This document shows positions 14,601 through 16,540 of a DNA stretch of 16,540 bases, piece by piece (position 1 is the first letter of the stretch; every line of letters starts with the position of its first letter). The position numbers and the translations under genes were made by a program. Source of the DNA: Bacteroidota bacterium. Lineage in GTDB: Bacteria > Bacteroidota > Bacteroidia > Chitinophagales > Chitinophagaceae. The stretch is from the NCBI GenBank assembly GCA_023433265.1, contig JAEZDR010000027.1:1-16540 (forward strand), written 5' to 3'. The notes beneath the pieces are model-generated. The model worked only from the letters and a program-made list of their open reading frames with translations, was not told where the DNA came from and did not search any database.

Positions 14601-15578
14601 ATGTTTAACTGGGCGCAGCGGTTTGCCGATTGGGTAGTGTACTCTCTATTCTCCCTGTCGCCAGGTTCAAAACCCGGCGATGCGCTTAACTTTTTTATAT
14701 ACGATACCATCAAGATCTTCATACTGCTTGCCTTCATTACTTTCCTGATGGGCATCATCAACTCCTATTTTCCCGTTGAGAGGGTGAGGGCCTTTATTTC
14801 CAGGCGTAAGTGGTACGGAGTCGACTATCTCGCGGCTTCGCTTTTTGGTACAGTTACACCCTTCTGCTCTTGCTCTTCGGTGCCGCTCTTCATCGGGTTT
14901 GTAAAAGGAGGTATTCCTTTAGGGGTTACGTTGGCATTCCTTATTTCTTCACCGTTAGTTGATGCCGTTACTGTAGCCATACTCCTCGGTATGTTTGGTC
15001 TTCGCATAACCCTGGTATATGTAGCAAGTGGAGTGGTGCTTGCTGTTATTGCCGGTTACGTGTTGCACCTGTTGAAACTGGAACCGCTCCTTACAATGTG
15101 GGCTAAACAAGTTACCCACCAGCGTAGTGAGGTAGTGACACTTGAAAGTGGTGAGCCTTCCTCTTTTATGCAGCGATTACCGGCAATTGTTCGGGAAGCT
15201 TTCACCATTGTAAAAGGCGTGGCCATCTATATTATTGTGGGTGTAGCCATCGGAGGTATTATGCACGGCTATATACCCACCGGCTTTTTTGAACAGTATA
15301 TTACCAATGACAATCCCTTTGCTGTACCCATTGCCGTTGTAATTGGTGTACCCATGTACAGCAATGCAGCAGGCATCTTACCCATCATGCAGGTGCTCGT
15401 TCAAAAGGGCATTCCGCTCGGTACTGTTATAGCCTTCTCCATGGCAGTGGTAGCACTTTCTATCCCCGAAGGAATGCTGCTACGCAAGGTGATGACCACC
15501 AAAATGCTCTTCATCTTCTTTGCGGTGGTAACGGGCTGTATTATCATTTCAGGTTACCTCTTTAATCTCATACTCTAA
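14601..15578 (+). CDS. DUF318/ArsP_1-type permease (SO_0444-like)
   Basis: A 325-residue inner-membrane protein with about eight hydrophobic segments. It shows the family signature TPFCSCSSVPLFIGF (86-100), with C89 and C91, followed by KGGIPLGVTLAFLISSPLV (102-120). A second-half echo, VIGVPMYSNAAGILPI followed by QKGIPLGTVIAFSM, reflects internal duplication. Members include ArsP, which exports trivalent organoarsenicals, and SO_0444-type permeases linked to metal export. The cysteines at the membrane face would bind a soft metal or arsenical. Its neighbours, an ArsR regulator and two CxxC proteins, support metalloid efflux; the exact substrate cannot be read from sequence. Confidence 0.88.
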   Translation: MFNWAQRFADWVVYSLFSLSPGSKPGDALNFFIYDTIKIFILLAFITFLMGIINSYFPVERVRAFISRRKWYGVDYLAASLFGTVTPFCSCSSVPLFIGFVKGGIPLGVTLAFLISSPLVDAVTVAILLGMFGLRITLVYVASGVVLAVIAGYVLHLLKLEPLLTMWAKQVTHQRSEVVTLESGEPSSFMQRLPAIVREAFTIVKGVAIYIIVGVAIGGIMHGYIPTGFFEQYITNDNPFAVPIAVVIGVPMYSNAAGILPIMQVLVQKGIPLGTVIAFSMAVVALSIPEGMLLRKVMTTKMLFIFFAVVTGCIIISGYLFNLIL

Positions 15579-15589
15579 ACAAAAGTTTT

Positions 15590-15991
15590 ATGAAAAAGTG
15601 TGCCTTGTTTTTATTGATTGTTACTATTAGCTTTCTGCTACCTTCCGTTGTTTCAGCGCAAAGCAAGCAGTCAGCGCCTTCAACAGCCAGTATCCAGATG
15701 ATCCAGTTTCACTCGCAACATCGCTGCCTCTCCTGCCGAACTATTGAAAAGTTTACACGGGAGGTAGTAGCTAATTATCCCTCTATCCTGTTTAAGCTGA
15801 TAAACGTGGACCAGAAAAAGAATGAAGCCCTTGCAAATGAGTTTGAGGCTTCGGGAACCGCCCTGTTTCTTTTCAATCCTAAGACAGGCAAGAAAAAAAG
15901 CCTCACTGATTTTGGTTTCATGAATGTGGGTAACGAGGAGAAGTTTAAGGAGTTGCTGAAGCAGCACATAGATGAGTTTATAAAAGGCTAG
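15590..15991 (+). CDS. arsF: Secreted CxxC thioredoxin-like protein, ArsF family
   Basis: A 133-residue protein with a signal peptide: basic MKK, a hydrophobic core to about residue 20, and a likely signal peptidase cut after VSA (23). The mature part holds HSQHRCLSCRTIEKF, with the C46/C49 pair, then a thioredoxin-like FKLINVDQKKNEALANEF and GTALFLFNPKTGKK. It matches what is annotated as the ArsF subunit of the ArsEFG aromatic-arsenical system, where ArsE and ArsF are proposed to reduce nitro- to aminophenyl arsenicals. The exported location fits equally a plain periplasmic thiol-disulfide carrier. It ends two bases before the ArsG-like gene. Confidence 0.75.
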   Translation: MKKCALFLLIVTISFLLPSVVSAQSKQSAPSTASIQMIQFHSQHRCLSCRTIEKFTREVVANYPSILFKLINVDQKKNEALANEFEASGTALFLFNPKTGKKKSLTDFGFMNVGNEEKFKELLKQHIDEFIKG

Positions 15992-15993
15992 AA

Positions 15994-16540
15994 ATGGAAT
16001 GGCTAACCAACCTGGCTCAAAATACGGATACGCCGGTGCTGGCAGCTTTAGCGCTGGGACTACTTACAGCCGTAAGTCCTTGCCCGCTTGCTACCAATAT
16101 TACAGCAACATCATACATTGCACGTACTATAAACAGCCGCAAACTCGTTGTGTTGAGCGGCTTGCTTTATACGCTGGGCAGGATAGTTTCCTATACTACA
16201 TTAGGAATCCTGGTTTACTTTGGAGCCAGTAAGTTCGAGGTGGCAAGGATATTCCAGGGTAATGGAGAAAAAGCTATCGGTCCCCTGATGATCCTCATTG
16301 GACTTGTTATGTTAGGTGTGCTTAAACTTAATTTTCTCTCTAAAGGAACGGGAATAACTGAGCGGCTTTCTGAAAGGTTCAAGGATAAGGGGCTTTTAGG
16401 GTCTTTTTTACTAGGGGCAGTGTTTGCCCTGGCCTTCTGCCCTTACAGCGGCGCGCTTTTTTTTGCAATGTTGATGCCCCTCATGCTCTCTGCCGATGCA
16501 GGGCTGGCCATACCCGTCGTGTTTTCTATAGCAACAGGAT
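15994..16540 (+). CDS. arsG: CcdA/DsbD-like membrane protein, ArsG family (cut by window edge)
   Basis: The first 182 residues are present; the gene continues past the right edge. It starts MEWLTNLAQNTDTPVLAAL and has hydrophobic segments near 14-30, 50-76, 95-113 and 135-165. The paired cysteines C30 in TAVSPCPLATN and C149 in LAFCPYSGALFF are in the positions where CcdA and DsbD carry their electron-shuttling pair. Members next to ArsF are named ArsG, exporter of aromatic aminobenzyl arsenicals. The cysteine layout equally suits transfer of reducing power across the membrane to the secreted ArsF-like protein. The ATG, two bases after the arsF stop, is the only reasonable start. Loss of the C-terminus prevents a full helix count. 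Confidence 0.8.
   Translation, partial: MEWLTNLAQNTDTPVLAALALGLLTAVSPCPLATNITATSYIARTINSRKLVVLSGLLYTLGRIVSYTTLGILVYFGASKFEVARIFQGNGEKAIGPLMILIGLVMLGVLKLNFLSKGTGITERLSERFKDKGLLGSFLLGAVFALAFCPYSGALFFAMLMPLMLSADAGLAIPVVFSIATG

Noticed and set aside
1..16540. tRNA, rRNA, CRISPR array, transposase
   Set aside because: No cloverleaf, rRNA-like stretch, regularly spaced direct repeats or transposase frame was recognised by eye; a tRNAscan or ISfinder search could not be run.

Overview
The window looks like chromosomal DNA of a Bacteroidota bacterium, probably a soil or freshwater member of the Chitinophagia/Chitinophagaceae. This is inference: most starts lack a Shine-Dalgarno sequence, TAnnTTTG-type -7 elements can be found, GC content is moderate, and the gene families (597-residue acyl-CoA dehydrogenase, adjacent folK and deoxynucleoside kinase, 67K-type SppA, ArsF/ArsG-like proteins) are typical of the phylum. 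No taxonomic marker gene is present.

Bases 1-8900 are mostly housekeeping genes. A truncated membrane-anchored family 2 glycosyltransferase runs off the left edge on the minus strand. It diverges from a MarR regulator plus acyl-CoA dehydrogenase operon (fatty acid beta-oxidation) and a monocistronic fhs (one-carbon metabolism), each followed by a hairpin; the one after fhs is a strong terminator. On the minus strand come a DinB-family protein with a pentapeptide-repeat protein, and farther right the operon folK - deoxynucleoside kinase - MFS transporter, whose last two genes overlap as TAATG. A small YjdJ-like GNAT gene lies between these two groups on the plus strand.

Bases 8950-12550 hold sppA and pepT, both proteolytic and probably co-transcribed, then a convergent RimJ/RimL-type acetyltransferase.

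Bases 12551-14008 are different: a visibly AT-rich second RimJ/RimL-type acetyltransferase, a coding remnant without a normal start codon, and structured non-coding spacers with inverted-repeat ends (TAACA...TGTTAGCG; GCATTGGC...GGCGG). The layout resembles gene cassettes with attC-like spacers, but no integrase is visible. This is the most unusual part of the window.

Bases 14009-16540 (running off the right edge) hold a compact plus-strand operon: an ArsR regulator broken by an apparent one-base deletion, a small cytoplasmic CxxC thioredoxin-like protein, a DUF318/ArsP-type permease, a secreted CxxC thioredoxin-like protein (ArsF-like), and a CcdA-like membrane protein (ArsG-like). It is read as a metalloid or organoarsenical resistance module in which redox proteins on both sides of the membrane may cooperate with two membrane proteins.
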